The notes below the pieces were generated by a model. The model made no database searches. It saw nothing but the letters and a program-made list of their open reading frames with translations, and was not told the origin of the DNA. A DNA stretch of 64,000 nucleotides, from assembly GCA_949152475.1 (NCBI GenBank), contig OX424556.1, forward strand, positions 61,648,451-61,712,450. The letters run 5' to 3'. This DNA is from Terebella lapidaria (Eukaryota; Annelida; Polychaeta; Terebellida; Terebellidae). Shown piece by piece: positions 63,201 to 64,000 of this stretch; position 1 is the stretch's first letter, and every line of letters begins with the position of its first letter. The position numbers and the translations under genes were made by a program.

Positions 63201-63355
63201 AGCTGAGAACAGGGACCGGAGTCGTGCGGGGGCAGAGAAGGGGCGGACTCACTGCTGACTGCACTCACCTGGTTTTTCTCAAAGTTCTCTCGCTCCACGT
63301 CCAAAGCACTGCGCCCGCGGTACGACATGGCGCGCGGTATGTGCACAGATGACAT
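36..63355 (-). CDS. HIP1: HIP1/HIP1R/Sla2-family endocytic adaptor (23 exons; 3' part outside window)
   Basis: Members of this family link clathrin coats, PI(4,5)P2 membranes and actin during endocytosis. Exons, in transcript order: 63269-63355, 56845-56908, 42812-42954, 42652-42708, 42490-42570, 35000-35076, 34714-34775, 33948-34088, 10906-10963, 10729-10804, 8117-8292, 5824-5989, 5599-5677, 4633-4715, 4482-4550, 4139-4276, 2095-2199, 1908-2012, 894-998, 661-765, 438-542, 245-349, 36-140. Phases agree at every junction and give 764 codons without a stop. Residues 1-282 align along their whole length with the ANTH domain of human HIP1/HIP1R as I remember it (KAINSQETPVKEKH, WKFCNVLHKLMRDGH, VGQCRLSPLIPCIQD, LPPDTLTGHRDRF). 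Residues 283-341 are an acidic/proline linker and 341-764 a coiled coil. The I/LWEQ domain is not in the window. HIP1 and HIP1R are a vertebrate duplication, so the symbol marks the family rather than one paralogue. Confidence 0.93.
245..349 (-). CDS. HIP1: HIP1 exon 22 (105-nt coiled-coil module 6)
   Basis: Residues 695-729: starts TLETELKSVEEAKNT and ends VLSELK. Its first five residues are identical to those of exon 18. The acceptor is ctgcag and the donor AAG|gtcagc. Phase is 0 at both ends. Confidence 0.87.
438..542 (-). CDS. HIP1: HIP1 exon 21 (105-nt coiled-coil module 5)
   Basis: Residues 660-694: starts ELERQLAERESQLIT and ends AANNTIQ. The acceptor is gtccag and the donor CAG|gtacat. 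Phase is 0 at both ends. Confidence 0.88.
661..765 (-). CDS. HIP1: HIP1 exon 20 (105-nt coiled-coil module 4)
   Basis: Residues 625-659: starts NMEEELKSTQQAQSD and ends DALNKIQ. The acceptor is ttcatag and the donor CAG|gtcagc. Phase is 0 at both ends. Confidence 0.86.
894..998 (-). CDS. HIP1: HIP1 exon 19 (105-nt coiled-coil module 3)
   Basis: Residues 590-624: starts LLEGELQKTSEELQN and ends KAKQTIQ. The acceptor is ttgcag and the donor CAG|gtgcgg. Phase is 0 at both ends. Confidence 0.88.
1434..1660. repeat. 33-bp minisatellite in HIP1 intron 18
   Basis: About seven tandem copies of a 33-bp unit around cattatgatgtgtacatg, with one longer variant. The unit is 11 codons long, so the frame stays open across it, but this is not a gene. 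It lies in the one enlarged intron (999-1907) between two 105-nt exons. Confidence 0.85.
1908..2012 (-). CDS. HIP1: HIP1 exon 18 (105-nt coiled-coil module 2)
   Basis: Residues 555-589: starts TLETELEQIKSEKAG and ends EALSKIQ, closely resembling exon 17 at both ends. The acceptor is ttccag and the donor CAG|gtttgt. The intron to exon 17 is 82 bp. Confidence 0.88.
2095..2199 (-). CDS. HIP1: HIP1 exon 17 (105-nt coiled-coil module 1)
   Basis: Residues 520-554: starts SLEAELQEVTSEKEQ and ends QQALGKIQ. Hydrophobic residues fall at module positions 2, 6, 9, 16, 20, 23, 30, 31 and 34, a continuous 3-4 spacing. The acceptor is tttcag and the donor CAG|gtacag. Confidence 0.88.
2200..4138 (-). other. 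HIP1 intron 16
   Basis: About 1.9 kb of AT-rich intron. A poly-C/(AC)n tract lies at 4098-4121, just beside exon 16. I found no further 105-nt exon here on either strand. Confidence 0.7.
4139..4276 (-). CDS. HIP1: HIP1 exon 16 (residues 474-519, coiled coil)
   Basis: A 138-nt phase 0-0 exon encoding 46 residues that start TLEQQVQELTHEKSSVES and end REQLEAKKQ. Its xLExxV start resembles the seven 105-nt exons that follow, so it may be a longer relative. The acceptor is ttgcag and the donor CAG|gtgtga. Confidence 0.88.
4482..4550 (-). CDS. HIP1: HIP1 exon 15 (residues 451-473, coiled coil)
   Basis: A 69-nt phase 0-0 exon encoding HAEVNKSLAVEKLAKETLDE and then TNK. The acceptor is cctag and the donor a consensus gtaagt. 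It continues the helix from exon 14. Confidence 0.88.
4633..4715 (-). CDS. HIP1: HIP1 exon 14 (residues 423-450, coiled coil)
   Basis: Encodes KTNEEKFKKIKDMY, then TRIKQEHVELLRS, matching ATEARYNKLKEKHSELVxxHAELLRK, the most conserved part of the HIP1 coiled coil. The acceptor must be the second AG (aaatag); using the upstream attacag would bring an in-frame stop. Confidence 0.92.
4785..5580. repeat. 19-bp minisatellite in HIP1 intron 13
   Basis: About 40 imperfect copies of tgaatcacaaaactccccc. Interspersed units carry caccaaacacatgctgaat variants. The array fills most of the 883-bp intron between exons 14 and 13. Confidence 0.85.
5599..5677 (-). CDS. HIP1: HIP1 exon 13 (residues 397-423, coiled coil)
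   Basis: Encodes ENEDLRNVLQAGEKDKDAAA, then RLAAME, aligned with DNEQLRHELAQLRAAQ of HIP1R. The acceptor is acgtag and the donor gtaggt. It ends in phase 1; the split codon A|CT gives Thr. Confidence 0.88.
5824..5989 (-). CDS. HIP1: HIP1 exon 12 (residues 341-396, start of coiled coil)
   Basis: Begins RDVMIQQLIAEVTRLREEIS and continues as a heptad-rich helix to QIAESTQE. This is the DDRDLQIESLKREVEMLRSELE position of HIP1R, where the coiled coil begins. The acceptor is gggcag and the donor gtacat. Confidence 0.93.
6044..8061. mobile_element. Long-TIR DNA element O, non-autonomous, in intron 11
   Basis: The ends are inverted copies: left TGGTGTATGATGGCGGCCAT and right, as reverse complement, TGGTGTACAATGGCGGCCAT. 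Homology continues for about 370 bp into each arm, through clusters of cgaaa-type words to gggcttttactttag near 6405 and again near 7585. TA dinucleotides flank both ends (6042-6043 and 8062-8063), fitting a TA target duplication. The right arm is interrupted by element N. The interior (6420-7560) encodes nothing I recognise; the 131-codon open frame at 6756-7151 matches no known transposase motif. Confidence 0.75.
7758..7948. mobile_element. MITE N (191 bp) nested in element O
   Basis: TIRs are CAGTGGATCCTGTGTTAAAG on the left and, as reverse complement, CAGTGGATCCTGTGTTTTAA on the right, flanked by TA on both sides. The CAGTGG-type end and TA target duplication fit pogo/Tigger-type (Tc1/mariner superfamily) MITEs. 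It splits the right arm of the older element O. Confidence 0.85.
8117..8292 (-). CDS. HIP1: HIP1 exon 11 (residues 283-341, linker)
   Basis: Starts ESPNFLVASELSSHVKPEAV, matching GPPNFLRASALxEHIxPVVV at the end of the ANTH region. It continues into an acidic/proline linker (EPDPEPEPDVEE, PSPPTPDE). DLLVDTSA sits where HIP1 carries DLMDMDAS, a clathrin-box region, but it does not strictly fit the L-phi-x-phi-[DE] motif. The acceptor is ggcag and the donor gttagt. Confidence 0.93.
8323..10690. repeat. 14/15-bp minisatellite filling HIP1 intron 10
   Basis: About 160 copies of cagctcccttacact (15 bp) and a 14-bp form lacking one c, with lcctcacac and ccttgcac variants. Mixing of 14- and 15-bp units shifts frames, which explains long overlapping open frames with Leu/Ser- and His/Ser/Ala/Pro-rich translations. 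None is a gene. The array almost fills the intron between exon 11 and exon 10. Confidence 0.95.
10723..10728 (-). other. HIP1: GC-type 5' splice site of HIP1 intron 10
   Basis: Reads GAG|gcaagt on the minus strand; apart from GC the consensus is strong. The paired acceptor at 8293-8297 is ggcag. Protein homology on both sides (LPE and ESPNFL) fixes the junction. Confidence 0.8.
10729..10804 (-). CDS. HIP1: HIP1 exon 10 (residues 257-282, end of ANTH domain)
   Basis: Encodes NLKRFYFNSANLQYF, then KNLIRVPVLPE, aligned with LFYRSSNLQYFKRLIQIPQLPE of HIP1. The acceptor is gtttcag. The 5' splice site is GAG|gcaagt, a GC-AG type donor whose other positions match consensus. No GT nearby keeps the homology. 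Confidence 0.92.
10906..10963 (-). CDS. HIP1: HIP1 exon 9 (residues 238-257)
   Basis: Encodes S-LPPDTLTGHRDRFYKQYK, matching CLPADTLQGHRDRFxEQF in human HIP1/HIP1R. The split codon A|GT joins it to exon 8 across a 23-kb intron. The donor gtaagc leaves AA to be completed in exon 10. Confidence 0.95.
10964..11366 (-). other. Start of 23-kb HIP1 intron 8 (minus-strand 3' end)
   Basis: Ordinary AT-rich intron with a short duplicated phrase (atgactaatatatcggacgt, twice near 11171-11215). No gene is visible. Confidence 0.6.
12569..15165 (+). mobile_element. Helitron-like element A1 with 147-bp satellite core
   Basis: Starts ACTAGACGTCAAGTCCTAAA, then a hairpin atgccttggaggcat. Then come about twelve 147-bp monomers (12700-14440), a unique tail, an A-tract (15094-15122) and a terminal hairpin ggcatttctgccgaaatgcc followed by TTAA. 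The word aggcatttcgg recurs inverted at the two ends. It is inserted between A and T of element G. No open frame is shared with a protein family. Confidence 0.8.
12700..14440 (+). repeat. 147-bp CpG-dense satellite array in A1
   Basis: About twelve monomers spaced 147 bp apart (for example gacat at 13050 and 13197). Each carries gtctagggcgacgagtccg, then cgctctacgacgcaccgttt, then gaaaaatgccgactcggc and a ggtcaaggtcaaagttcatc segment. The monomers are rich in CpG against an AT-rich background. Confidence 0.9.
15902..16155 (-). pseudogene. Fragment of a LINE-type reverse transcriptase C-terminus
   Basis: The minus-strand translation includes WKHIISVARFRCSNHKLGIE, then RFCQYCKS and DECHFVLICPLH. 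The pattern R-F-R-x-S-x-H-x-L-x-I-E...C-x2-C...[DE]-x-x-H-F-[VL]-x-x-C-P is typical of the region after the polymerase domain in many invertebrate non-LTR retrotransposons. Upstream the frame is broken by stops and no polymerase motif is visible. It is an old, short remnant inside element G. Confidence 0.45.
16729..16752 (-). other. G-rich tract on minus strand (possible G-quadruplex)
   Basis: Plus strand reads runs of six C separated by single A (ccccccaccccccacccccc and on). The minus strand therefore carries four runs of three or more G. Confidence 0.5.
17450..18330 (+). repeat. 121-bp satellite in C1
   Basis: About seven units built around aactgcatttcaagatgacg, ttggagccagatc, ataagttatatttc and caagttgaaattcaaagtaa. 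Starts of aactgc are 120-122 bp apart (17590, 17710, 17832, 17953, 18074, 18195). Confidence 0.85.
18438..20035 (+). mobile_element. Helitron-like element C2 nested in C1
   Basis: Starts ACTAGACGCTTCCGGTCGCC and ends catagtatccgccgaacttc, then gttcgggggatacaa, with the same hairpins as C1. It sits inside a satellite unit whose two halves (ttgagcccaataat and aaatatttct) join to the sequence seen uninterrupted at 38910-38930. Contains a short 121-bp array, 132-bp units and a gcggcg tract (19966-19982). Confidence 0.8.
20358..21739 (+). mobile_element. Helitron-like element D1 nested in C1
   Basis: The 5' end is ACTAGACATAAAAGCCTATA (hairpin aaagcctataggcttt) followed by ggcatccc. The 3' end is hairpin cccgattttcaatcggg then atgtCTAA. 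The 3' hairpin plus CTAA is the classic Helitron 3' signature (CTRR). The flanks agtaaaaa and taatgtta join to the uninterrupted site at 39230-39246, so insertion is A^T with no duplication. It contains a two-copy 99-bp repeat (21001-21190) and an A-rich tract before the end. Confidence 0.85.
21912..24383 (+). mobile_element. Helitron-like element A2 nested in C1
   Basis: Starts ACTAGACGTCAAGGCCTAAA. It carries about eleven 147-bp monomers (about 22010-23655), two tail segments with gatatgcagga and ggtcaaaggtcgtttga, and an A-tract (24305-24341). It ends with hairpin ggcatttctgccgaaatgcc plus TTAA. Most monomers carry ctagtgcgacgag instead of the ctagggcgacgag of A1. Confidence 0.85.
25682..26805 (-). 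mobile_element. 5'-truncated LINE inserted in B1
   Basis: Flanked by the short direct repeat tttga (25677-25681 and 26806-26810). The surrounding B1 halves (gaatctttt and gaaacaaaaatctc) are contiguous in B3 and E3. The minus-strand 3' end is a (TAC)n microsatellite tail (25682-25693). Such tails occur in several non-LTR clades. It carries the reverse-transcriptase C-terminal region described separately. Confidence 0.85.
25974..26792 (-). CDS. Non-LTR retrotransposon reverse transcriptase, C-terminal part
   Basis: An open frame of 272 codons. It includes LSDWFKANKLSLNVSKTNHM, FLGVFIDNKLKWHEHINKCV, LYFSLVHSHFIFSNLLWGS, RAVAKAPYNSHTMPL and a C-terminal GPEIWSRLPTQLKN. This order is typical of the thumb and C-terminal region of CR1/Jockey/Rex1-type non-LTR reverse transcriptases; I cannot assign the clade. 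The catalytic [FY]ADD box would lie just upstream of residue 1 and is lost to 5' truncation, so the copy cannot be active. The rest of the frame is open, which suggests a fairly young insertion. It reached the site by LINE retrotransposition and has no role in the host gene. Confidence 0.85.
   Translation of the reverse strand: MFSDSIDEMVNNMNIQLNTLSDWFKANKLSLNVSKTNHMLFYYTDNLQVTNGNDIIIDGCQINQVSVVKFLGVFIDNKLKWHEHINKCVNKVRSGLYALNIAKKYLSVNNLRMLYFSLVHSHFIFSNLLWGSACKTYLNKLVVLQKKCIRAVAKAPYNSHTMPLFRKLRILNRNDIYNSQLCQFVYRHINNKLPNSLSSIYLLNDRVHSINTRQRNDVHRFPISRKTVCDSFLFKGPEIWSRLPTQLKNSKTLTGFDSRLKNYFISEYDQNV
27098..27960 (-). other. HIP1 intron 8 between B1 and the 24-bp minisatellite
   Basis: Intron sequence with short gagaatc repeats near 27468-27535 and no recognisable gene. 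Confidence 0.55.
27965..33530. repeat. 24-bp minisatellite, about 5.5 kb, in HIP1 intron 8
   Basis: About 230 copies of ccccatgtatacgttgtttt plus gtgt or gtat, 24 bp in all. Occasional 23-bp units read tttttgtcc, and degenerate units mark both edges. The unit is eight codons, so nearly every frame on both strands is open for hundreds of codons, switching frame at the 23-bp units. These translations are artefacts. Units also vary at ctcc, gagt and tatcac positions. Confidence 0.97.
33531..33947 (-). other. HIP1 intron 8 beside exon 8
   Basis: A few decayed minisatellite units (to about 33585), then AT-rich intron. No gene is visible. Confidence 0.6.
33948..34088 (-). CDS. HIP1: HIP1 exon 8 (residues 191-238)
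   Basis: Encodes VFGSLDMSRANSMT, then GQCRLSPLIPCIQDSCQLYD and VKILFKLHS. FxSLDMSR is characteristic of HIP1, and GQCRLxPLIxxIxDxxxLY is conserved throughout the family. The acceptor is tttcag and the donor gtgagt. The exon lies directly after the 23-kb intron 8 as read along the plus strand. Confidence 0.96.
34100..34640. repeat. Degenerate AGGTCA-rich tract in HIP1 intron 7
   Basis: Dozens of aaggtca, ggtcac and ggtcaaggt words spaced irregularly by 6-20 bp fill the 625-bp intron between exons 8 and 7. It looks like a decayed short tandem repeat. AGGTCA is also the nuclear-receptor half-site, but nothing shows regulatory use. Confidence 0.6.
34714..34775 (-). CDS. HIP1: HIP1 exon 7 (residues 170-191)
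   Basis: Encodes (Y)FEMSVDLLDYMDDILALQ and then AA, matching the conserved FQLTVEMFDYMDCEL helix of the ANTH domain. The acceptor is gtcag and the donor gtgaga. The final split codon G|TG gives Val. Confidence 0.93.
35000..35076 (-). CDS. HIP1: HIP1 exon 6 (residues 145-170)
   Basis: Encodes YPLIPGNLLIDDDLLAKV, then a stretch ending NNDINA and the first two bases of a Tyr codon. It corresponds to HPQFPAGLEVTDEVLEKA...DVNN in HIP1R. The acceptor is ttacag and the donor gtgagt. The split TA|T codon is completed in exon 7. Confidence 0.92.
35077..35389 (-). other. HIP1 intron 5, exon-proximal part
   Basis: AT-rich intron. A short ccgatgaccgcgtggatgtc stretch near 35164 resembles the start of family C and may be a decayed fragment. 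Confidence 0.45.
35390..35646. mobile_element. MITE M (257 bp) with 7-bp TSD
   Basis: TIRs of about 50 bp start CAAAGATTTTCTATACCAAG, with inverse ggtatagaaaatctttg on the right. ACATGGT flanks both sides (35383-35389 and 35647-35653). No coding capacity. The superfamily is not clear from these ends. Confidence 0.85.
35806..37315 (+). mobile_element. Helitron-like element C4, 3' end missing
   Basis: Starts ACTAGACACTTCCGGTCGCC and runs like C1 for about 95 bp. It is interrupted by E1, resumes in the 121-bp satellite (about 36422-36660) and passes into the 132-bp satellite (36720-37315). It then ends in unrelated sequence without the family's 3' hairpin. Confidence 0.7.
35901..36421 (+). mobile_element. 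Helitron-like element E1 (5' part) nested in C4
   Basis: Starts ATAGCACCAAGGGTGCTGTA then gcttaccggc. The body matches E3 up to gaatagtgacttgatttggg, where it switches directly into C4 satellite. The 3' end is missing. Confidence 0.7.
37316..37694 (-). other. HIP1 intron 5 between C4 and C3
   Basis: Apparently single-copy AT-rich intron; no gene is visible. Confidence 0.5.
37695..40191 (+). mobile_element. Helitron-like element C3
   Basis: Starts ACTAGACGCTTCCGGTCGCC. It holds a 121-bp array (about 38030-38810), a 132-bp array (38820-39690), the unique C tail and a gcggac repeat, and ends catagtatcaaggggataca. The 3' hairpin (ccgaac...gttcgg) of C1 is missing here. It lacks the nested elements of C1 and so gives the uninterrupted reference for C1's satellite. 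Confidence 0.78.
40192..40478. mobile_element. Right end of element G plus B flank (second copy)
   Basis: Repeats 25202-25488 almost exactly: G's right arm with ccgttcgaaattga units ending gcttatctacagt at 40434, then ggtcatccaaggtcaagatc of the B host. The left end of G is absent on this side. This is a duplication that included C3, G and B sequence, not an independent insertion. Confidence 0.7.
40479..40769 (+). mobile_element. Family C 3' fragment (C5)
   Basis: Starts inside the C tail (gagaattgcggcctgtagcg) and repeats part of that tail. It ends with gtatccgacgaactttgttc and gggggatacaa. Confidence 0.75.
41055..42056 (+). mobile_element. Helitron-like/HINE-type element I with 169-bp repeats
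   Basis: The 5' hairpin gtcgcgcccgcgac is followed by gggcgggttgca. The 3' end is ggcgggttggttgcacgcaa followed by cccgcccaac, with hairpin ggttgcacgcaacc. Between them are about four 169-bp tandem units (41126-41790), a gacggacgg tract and a short unique tail. The architecture is the same as families A-E, but the 3' end is not CTAA. The repeated 74-codon frames on the minus strand reflect the 169-bp period. Confidence 0.65.
41126..41790 (+). repeat. 169-bp tandem repeat in element I
   Basis: Four nearly identical units; boundaries 41126, 41295, 41464 and 41633 are exactly 169 bp apart. Each has caagttcgaagtcctgccac and gatttggcggt-like segments and ends gttatcgcgttcacaagg. Confidence 0.92.
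42057..42489 (-). other. HIP1 intron 5 beside exon 5
   Basis: Intron sequence; the short open frames here match nothing I recognise. Confidence 0.55.
42490..42570 (-). CDS. HIP1: HIP1 exon 5 (residues 118-144)
   Basis: An 81-nt, phase 0-0 exon starting GHLKDHHGRL and ending HYTKLLVQKLNFHKK. It matches GHLHDRYGQL...YTKLLLTKISFHLK of HIP1R. The acceptor is taacag. The donor AAG|gttggt is non-optimal beyond the GT. The overlapping frame that starts with Met at 42637 is a shadow. Confidence 0.93.
42652..42708 (-). CDS. HIP1: HIP1 exon 4 (residues 99-117)
   Basis: A 57-nt exon encoding TIPESYRYCGFLTDLGKLW. It aligns with the QRYRSNIREIGDLW segment of HIP1R. The acceptor is tttcag, the donor gtaaat, and both ends are phase 0. 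The introns on either side are only 103 and 81 bp. Confidence 0.9.
42812..42954 (-). CDS. HIP1: HIP1 exon 3 (residues 51-98, ANTH core)
   Basis: Encodes AIIGSHQEHGAGLFWSIV, a short variable loop, then WKFCNVLHKLMRDGHAN, which is almost superimposable on the human HTFWS...WKFCHVLHKVLRDGHPN block. The exon starts in phase 1 after an ag acceptor and ends in phase 0 at a consensus gtaagt donor. Confidence 0.95.
43151..43709. mobile_element. MITE-like element L in HIP1 intron 2
   Basis: TIRs are tcccctaaagcaaaaatggc on the left and its inverse gccatttttgctttagggga on the right. The interior repeats words such as gcaattttggcgta and ggcgtaactca on both strands. No clear target duplication. Confidence 0.65.
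45074..48658 (-). mobile_element. Helitron-like element B2 (reverse) nested in E2, hosting A3
   Basis: In reverse orientation: 5' end ttaggcccagggccgaagat then aggttactgg at 48658, and 3' end ataggttatcggaccatagt then tccggtagcctaa at 45074. Its core is a satellite of about 134 bp (tggacatataggaaatgata, accttgaatttgacctctga) at 45500-45960 and 48260-48610, split by A3. Confidence 0.75.
45961..48259 (+). mobile_element. Helitron-like element A3 nested in B2
   Basis: Starts ACTAGACGTCAAGGCCTAAA. About ten 147-bp monomers (46040-47505) carry the ctagtgcgacgag variant shared with A2. A tail, an A-tract (48190-48217) and ggcatttctgccgaaatgcc plus TTAA follow. The host satellite reads aatcaa before and ttatgaac after, against aatcaattgtggac in intact units: insertion between A and T. 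Confidence 0.85.
49789..51368 (+). mobile_element. Helitron-like element B3, best-preserved B copy, nested in D2
   Basis: Runs from TTAGCCCAAAGGCTAAGATA to gttatcggaccaaaggtccg then gtaacCTAA. Inside are two long direct repeats (about 50165-50630 and 50635-51060) with gacctttcaaggtcat and gccattttgaa-like segments, then a (GGAC)n tract at 51232-51318. The 3' hairpin cggaccaaaggtccg stands five bases from CTAA. Confidence 0.82.
51232..51318 (+). repeat. (GGAC)n microsatellite in B3
   Basis: About twenty ggac units with few interruptions (ggacagac, ggctagac). It sits directly upstream of the 3' terminal segment, as in other B and E copies. Confidence 0.9.
52500..54409 (+). mobile_element. Helitron-like element A4 nested in E3
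   Basis: Starts ACTAGACGTCAAGGCCTAAA. About nine monomers (52560-53920) belong to a different subtype (gactcagcgaaaaaatttaa, ctagggcgacgag). A 130-bp A-rich tract (54244-54360) runs into a T run, then ggcatttctgctgaaatgcc plus TTAA. The host reads gaaatcaaa before and ttacacatcac after, against gaaatcaaataccacatc in E1. Confidence 0.85.
54244..54371. repeat. A-rich low-complexity tract in A4
   Basis: About 115 bp of nearly pure A with scattered G and T, followed by eleven T. The other A copies have a 29-40 bp A-tract at this place. Confidence 0.9.
54534..54872 (-). mobile_element. 5S-rRNA-headed SINE (SINE3 type) nested in E3
   Basis: On the minus strand the first ~93 bp read gacggccttgtagcgcatga, then gatcaccgaagttaagcaac, then tacatggatgggtgaccctg. 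This is a diverged 5S rRNA head, including the internal control region. An unrelated 245-bp body and an attattat tail follow. Both ends are flanked by GTCATT (54528-54533 and 54873-54878). E1 has the same target without the SINE (36179-36192). Confidence 0.88.
55504..55890. other. Interior of element K right of D2
   Basis: AT-rich sequence between D2 and the right arm of K. No gene is visible. Confidence 0.45.
56401..56844 (-). other. HIP1 intron 2 beside exon 2
   Basis: Intron sequence without recognisable features. Confidence 0.55.
56845..56908 (-). CDS. HIP1: HIP1 exon 2 (residues 30-51, phosphoinositide-binding motif)
   Basis: Encodes LTSLQKAINSQETPVKEKHA followed by Arg. K-A-I-N...P-V-K-E-K-H fits the K-x9-K-x-[KR]-[HY] type PI(4,5)P2-binding signature of ANTH domains in CALM/AP180 and HIP1. 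The acceptor is ttttcag. The donor gtatcc is weak but is the only GT that keeps the frame: the split codon C|GT gives the second Arg of HARR, as in human HIP1R. Confidence 0.93.
57229..58733. mobile_element. pogo-like DNA element P, internally reduced
   Basis: TIRs are CCGTAGATCTTTGAGTATTA on the left and an identical 20-bp inverse on the right, with TA on both sides (57227-57228 and 58734-58735). The element is 1505 bp and encodes on the minus strand the N-terminal DNA-binding part of a pogo/Brinker-type transposase, but no DDE catalytic region. It is therefore non-autonomous or an internal-deletion derivative. It lies in HIP1 intron 1. Confidence 0.85.
57655..57975 (-). CDS. N-terminal Brinker/pogo-type helix-turn-helix of element P
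   Basis: Starts MPGQKRKRCANDAAFKLKVI and contains YASENNNCAAAREFGVDEKQ then VREWRKSKLEI. The pattern [YD]AAFKLKV[IV]xYA...AAxxFxVxEKxVRxWR is the BrkDBD-type DNA-binding domain at the N-terminus of pogo-like transposases and of POGK-type proteins derived from them. Homology ends near KKACRGK (residue 65), where CAAG|gttact could be a donor; the remaining 40 residues look like intron read-through. No centromere-protein-B-type or DDE domain follows inside the element. Confidence 0.75.
   Translation of the reverse strand: MPGQKRKRCANDAAFKLKVIKYASENNNCAAAREFGVDEKQVREWRKSKLEIAELPKTKKACRGKVTPYAVISFCFYRFKNVNSKWNPFIVIIKSTESIVDIRDNA
58870..59040 (+). mobile_element. Family A 5' fragment (A5)
   Basis: Starts ACTAGACATCAAGGCCTAAA then atgccttggaggcatt. 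Only a single diverged monomer-like stretch follows (gaaatgttcggcataggtga). No satellite array and no 3' hairpin: an old or truncated copy. Confidence 0.6.
59041..59953 (-). other. HIP1 intron 1, unique sequence
   Basis: Nothing recognisable beyond short cacccgaaccc repeats near 59059-59092. Confidence 0.5.
59954..60438. mobile_element. MITE R (485 bp) with 8-bp TSD
   Basis: TIRs of about 40 bp: TCCGGGGAGGCCACTCTATG on the left and, as reverse complement, GCTGGGGAGGCTACTCTGTG on the right. Both continue to gtactcccatgct. GTATAGTC flanks both ends (59946-59953 and 60439-60446). An 8-bp duplication fits hAT-type transposition, though the terminal bases are not classical. No coding capacity. 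Confidence 0.85.
60447..61816 (-). other. HIP1 intron 1, unique AT-rich sequence
   Basis: About 1.4 kb without recognisable genes or repeats. Confidence 0.5.
61817..62348. mobile_element. Three head-to-tail MITEs (family Q)
   Basis: Three units start at 61817, 62002 and 62184. Copy 1 has TIRs CAGTGGTCCCTGTAAGATAA and inverse ttatcttacagggaccactg. Copies 2 and 3 start CAGTCTGTGTAAG and CAGTCCGTGTAAG. Neighbouring units share the TA between them. Each unit is about 182 bp and carries aataagacttcc and gtaaatgaacctgt. The repeated 61-codon minus-strand frames follow from the period. Confidence 0.85.
62349..63268 (-). other. HIP1 intron 1 beside exon 1
   Basis: AT-rich intron, with a C/A-rich accagaaccagaaccagc stretch at 63185-63203. 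No gene is visible. Confidence 0.55.
63269..63355 (-). CDS. HIP1: HIP1 exon 1 (residues 1-29, initiator)
   Basis: Encodes the N-terminus ending DVERENFEKNQ, which matches the EAEREQFDKTQ lead-in of human HIP1R. The donor is a strong CAG|gtgagt and the exon ends in phase 0. Two in-frame Met codons are possible. The first, at 63355, has a T at -3. The second, at 63328 (MSYRGRSALD), has a G at -3 and would give a protein nine residues shorter. I number from the first, but the second is at least as likely to be used. Confidence 0.85.
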
Positions 63356-64000
63356 GTAGCCGGTCTTTTATGTCCCTGTACTTTGGATTACTCAATATTT
63401 CCACTGATAACAGGAAAAAAGACCAAAGAACTTTCGTCGACTGTTGACTTTTGACAGATCTGGGTCAATTAGCACCCCCTGGCGAATATATAAATTGGAG
63501 GCAGTCGCACGACTAAGTCATTCTCTGAACGCACGAATGAAATTTGGCTGCTTGAATGTGAGACTTGAATCATTTTTCACTCCGCAGACGAGATCAGGTT
63601 AATAGTACAGGTAATTTCCATCAATTATACATCAAATACATACATATTATAAGCTTAGAGGTAGCCTGAAAAATATAGTCAACACGAACTTCAAATGATT
63701 TTTGGCCATAACTTTCATCGGATCAATTTGATATTTTATACGTTTCTATTCGACATAAAACCGTTTTTTTCGCCAAAATTCAGAATTCTGTCTTGAAAAC
63801 TGAAAAAATGGCAAAAATACCACAATATTAAATTTTGATCCTAAATTGGAAACGGGTCTTCGAGCAAATTTTGGGATTCCATGATCTTCATTCTGATGAA
63901 GAATGCATCAAATTAATTGTTAAGTTTTTGAGTTAGAGGCAACCAACAGGTATATTCCAATAAAATATCGTTTTCACAAAATACAGTGTAATTCTAACAC
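63356..64000. other. Upstream flank of HIP1
   Basis: AT-rich sequence 5' of the HIP1 start. Apart from the TATA/initiator candidate I see no gene. Confidence 0.5.
63487..63522 (+). promoter_or_regulatory. TATA box plus initiator-like sequence, divergent from HIP1
   Basis: TATATAAA at 63487-63494 is followed by AGTCATTC with its A at 63520, 33 bp from the first T. This matches TATA-to-initiator spacing on the plus strand. It lies about 130 bp upstream of the HIP1 start codon and points away from it. Downstream, AGTACAG|gtaatt near 63605-63618 could be the donor of a short 5' exon. No coding sequence follows inside the window, so the divergent transcript is inferred. Confidence 0.35.

Overview
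The window is intron-rich animal DNA dominated by repeats. Only one conserved host gene is visible. It lies on the minus strand and runs out of the window at the left edge: a HIP1/HIP1R/Sla2-family endocytic adaptor (huntingtin-interacting protein 1 family). I could place 23 exons with matching reading phases, from an initiator Met at 63355 to base 36. They encode 764 residues: an ANTH domain (about residues 1-282), an acidic/proline linker (283-341) and a long coiled coil (341-764 and continuing). The C-terminal talin-like I/LWEQ actin-binding domain expected for the family must lie beyond base 1. Coding sequence is about 2.3 kb of 64 kb. The last seven exons are each exactly 105 nt, phase 0 at both ends, and each encodes a 35-residue (five-heptad) coiled-coil module. 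This looks like tandem exon duplication and is the most interesting host feature here.

The gene family, short GT-AG introns and repeat types point to an invertebrate, perhaps a lophotrochozoan such as a mollusc. The repeat types are Helitron-like elements with satellite cores, a 5S-headed SINE, a pogo-like element and many MITEs. The species cannot be fixed from the sequence.

Layout, left to right: 0-6 kb, coiled-coil exons 23-12 with small minisatellites in introns; 6.0-8.1 kb, a long-TIR DNA element; 8.1-11 kb, exons 11-9 around a 2.4-kb 14/15-bp minisatellite; 11-34 kb, a 23-kb intron holding a deeply nested stack of elements and then a 5.5-kb array of a 24-bp minisatellite; 34-35 kb, exons 8-6; 35-42.5 kb, more nested elements; 42.5-43 kb, exons 5-3; 43-56.8 kb, a 13.9-kb intron with a second nested stack; 56.8 kb, exon 2; 57-63.3 kb, a pogo-like element and several MITEs; 63.3 kb, exon 1 and the 5' end of the gene. 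Just beyond, in opposite orientation, there is a TATA/initiator-like sequence.

The intronic stacks consist mainly of Helitron-like (HINE-type) families, named A-E and I here. Each has a 5' hairpin, a subterminal inverted repeat, a central satellite array or A-tract, and a 3' hairpin. In A, B, D and E the 3' end is CTAA or TTAA. A, C and D share the same 5' terminus (ACTAGAC) although their bodies are unrelated. Where an uninterrupted copy of the target is also present in the window, insertion is seen to be precise, without target duplication, and often between A and T. None of the very long open frames inside the minisatellites is a credible protein.
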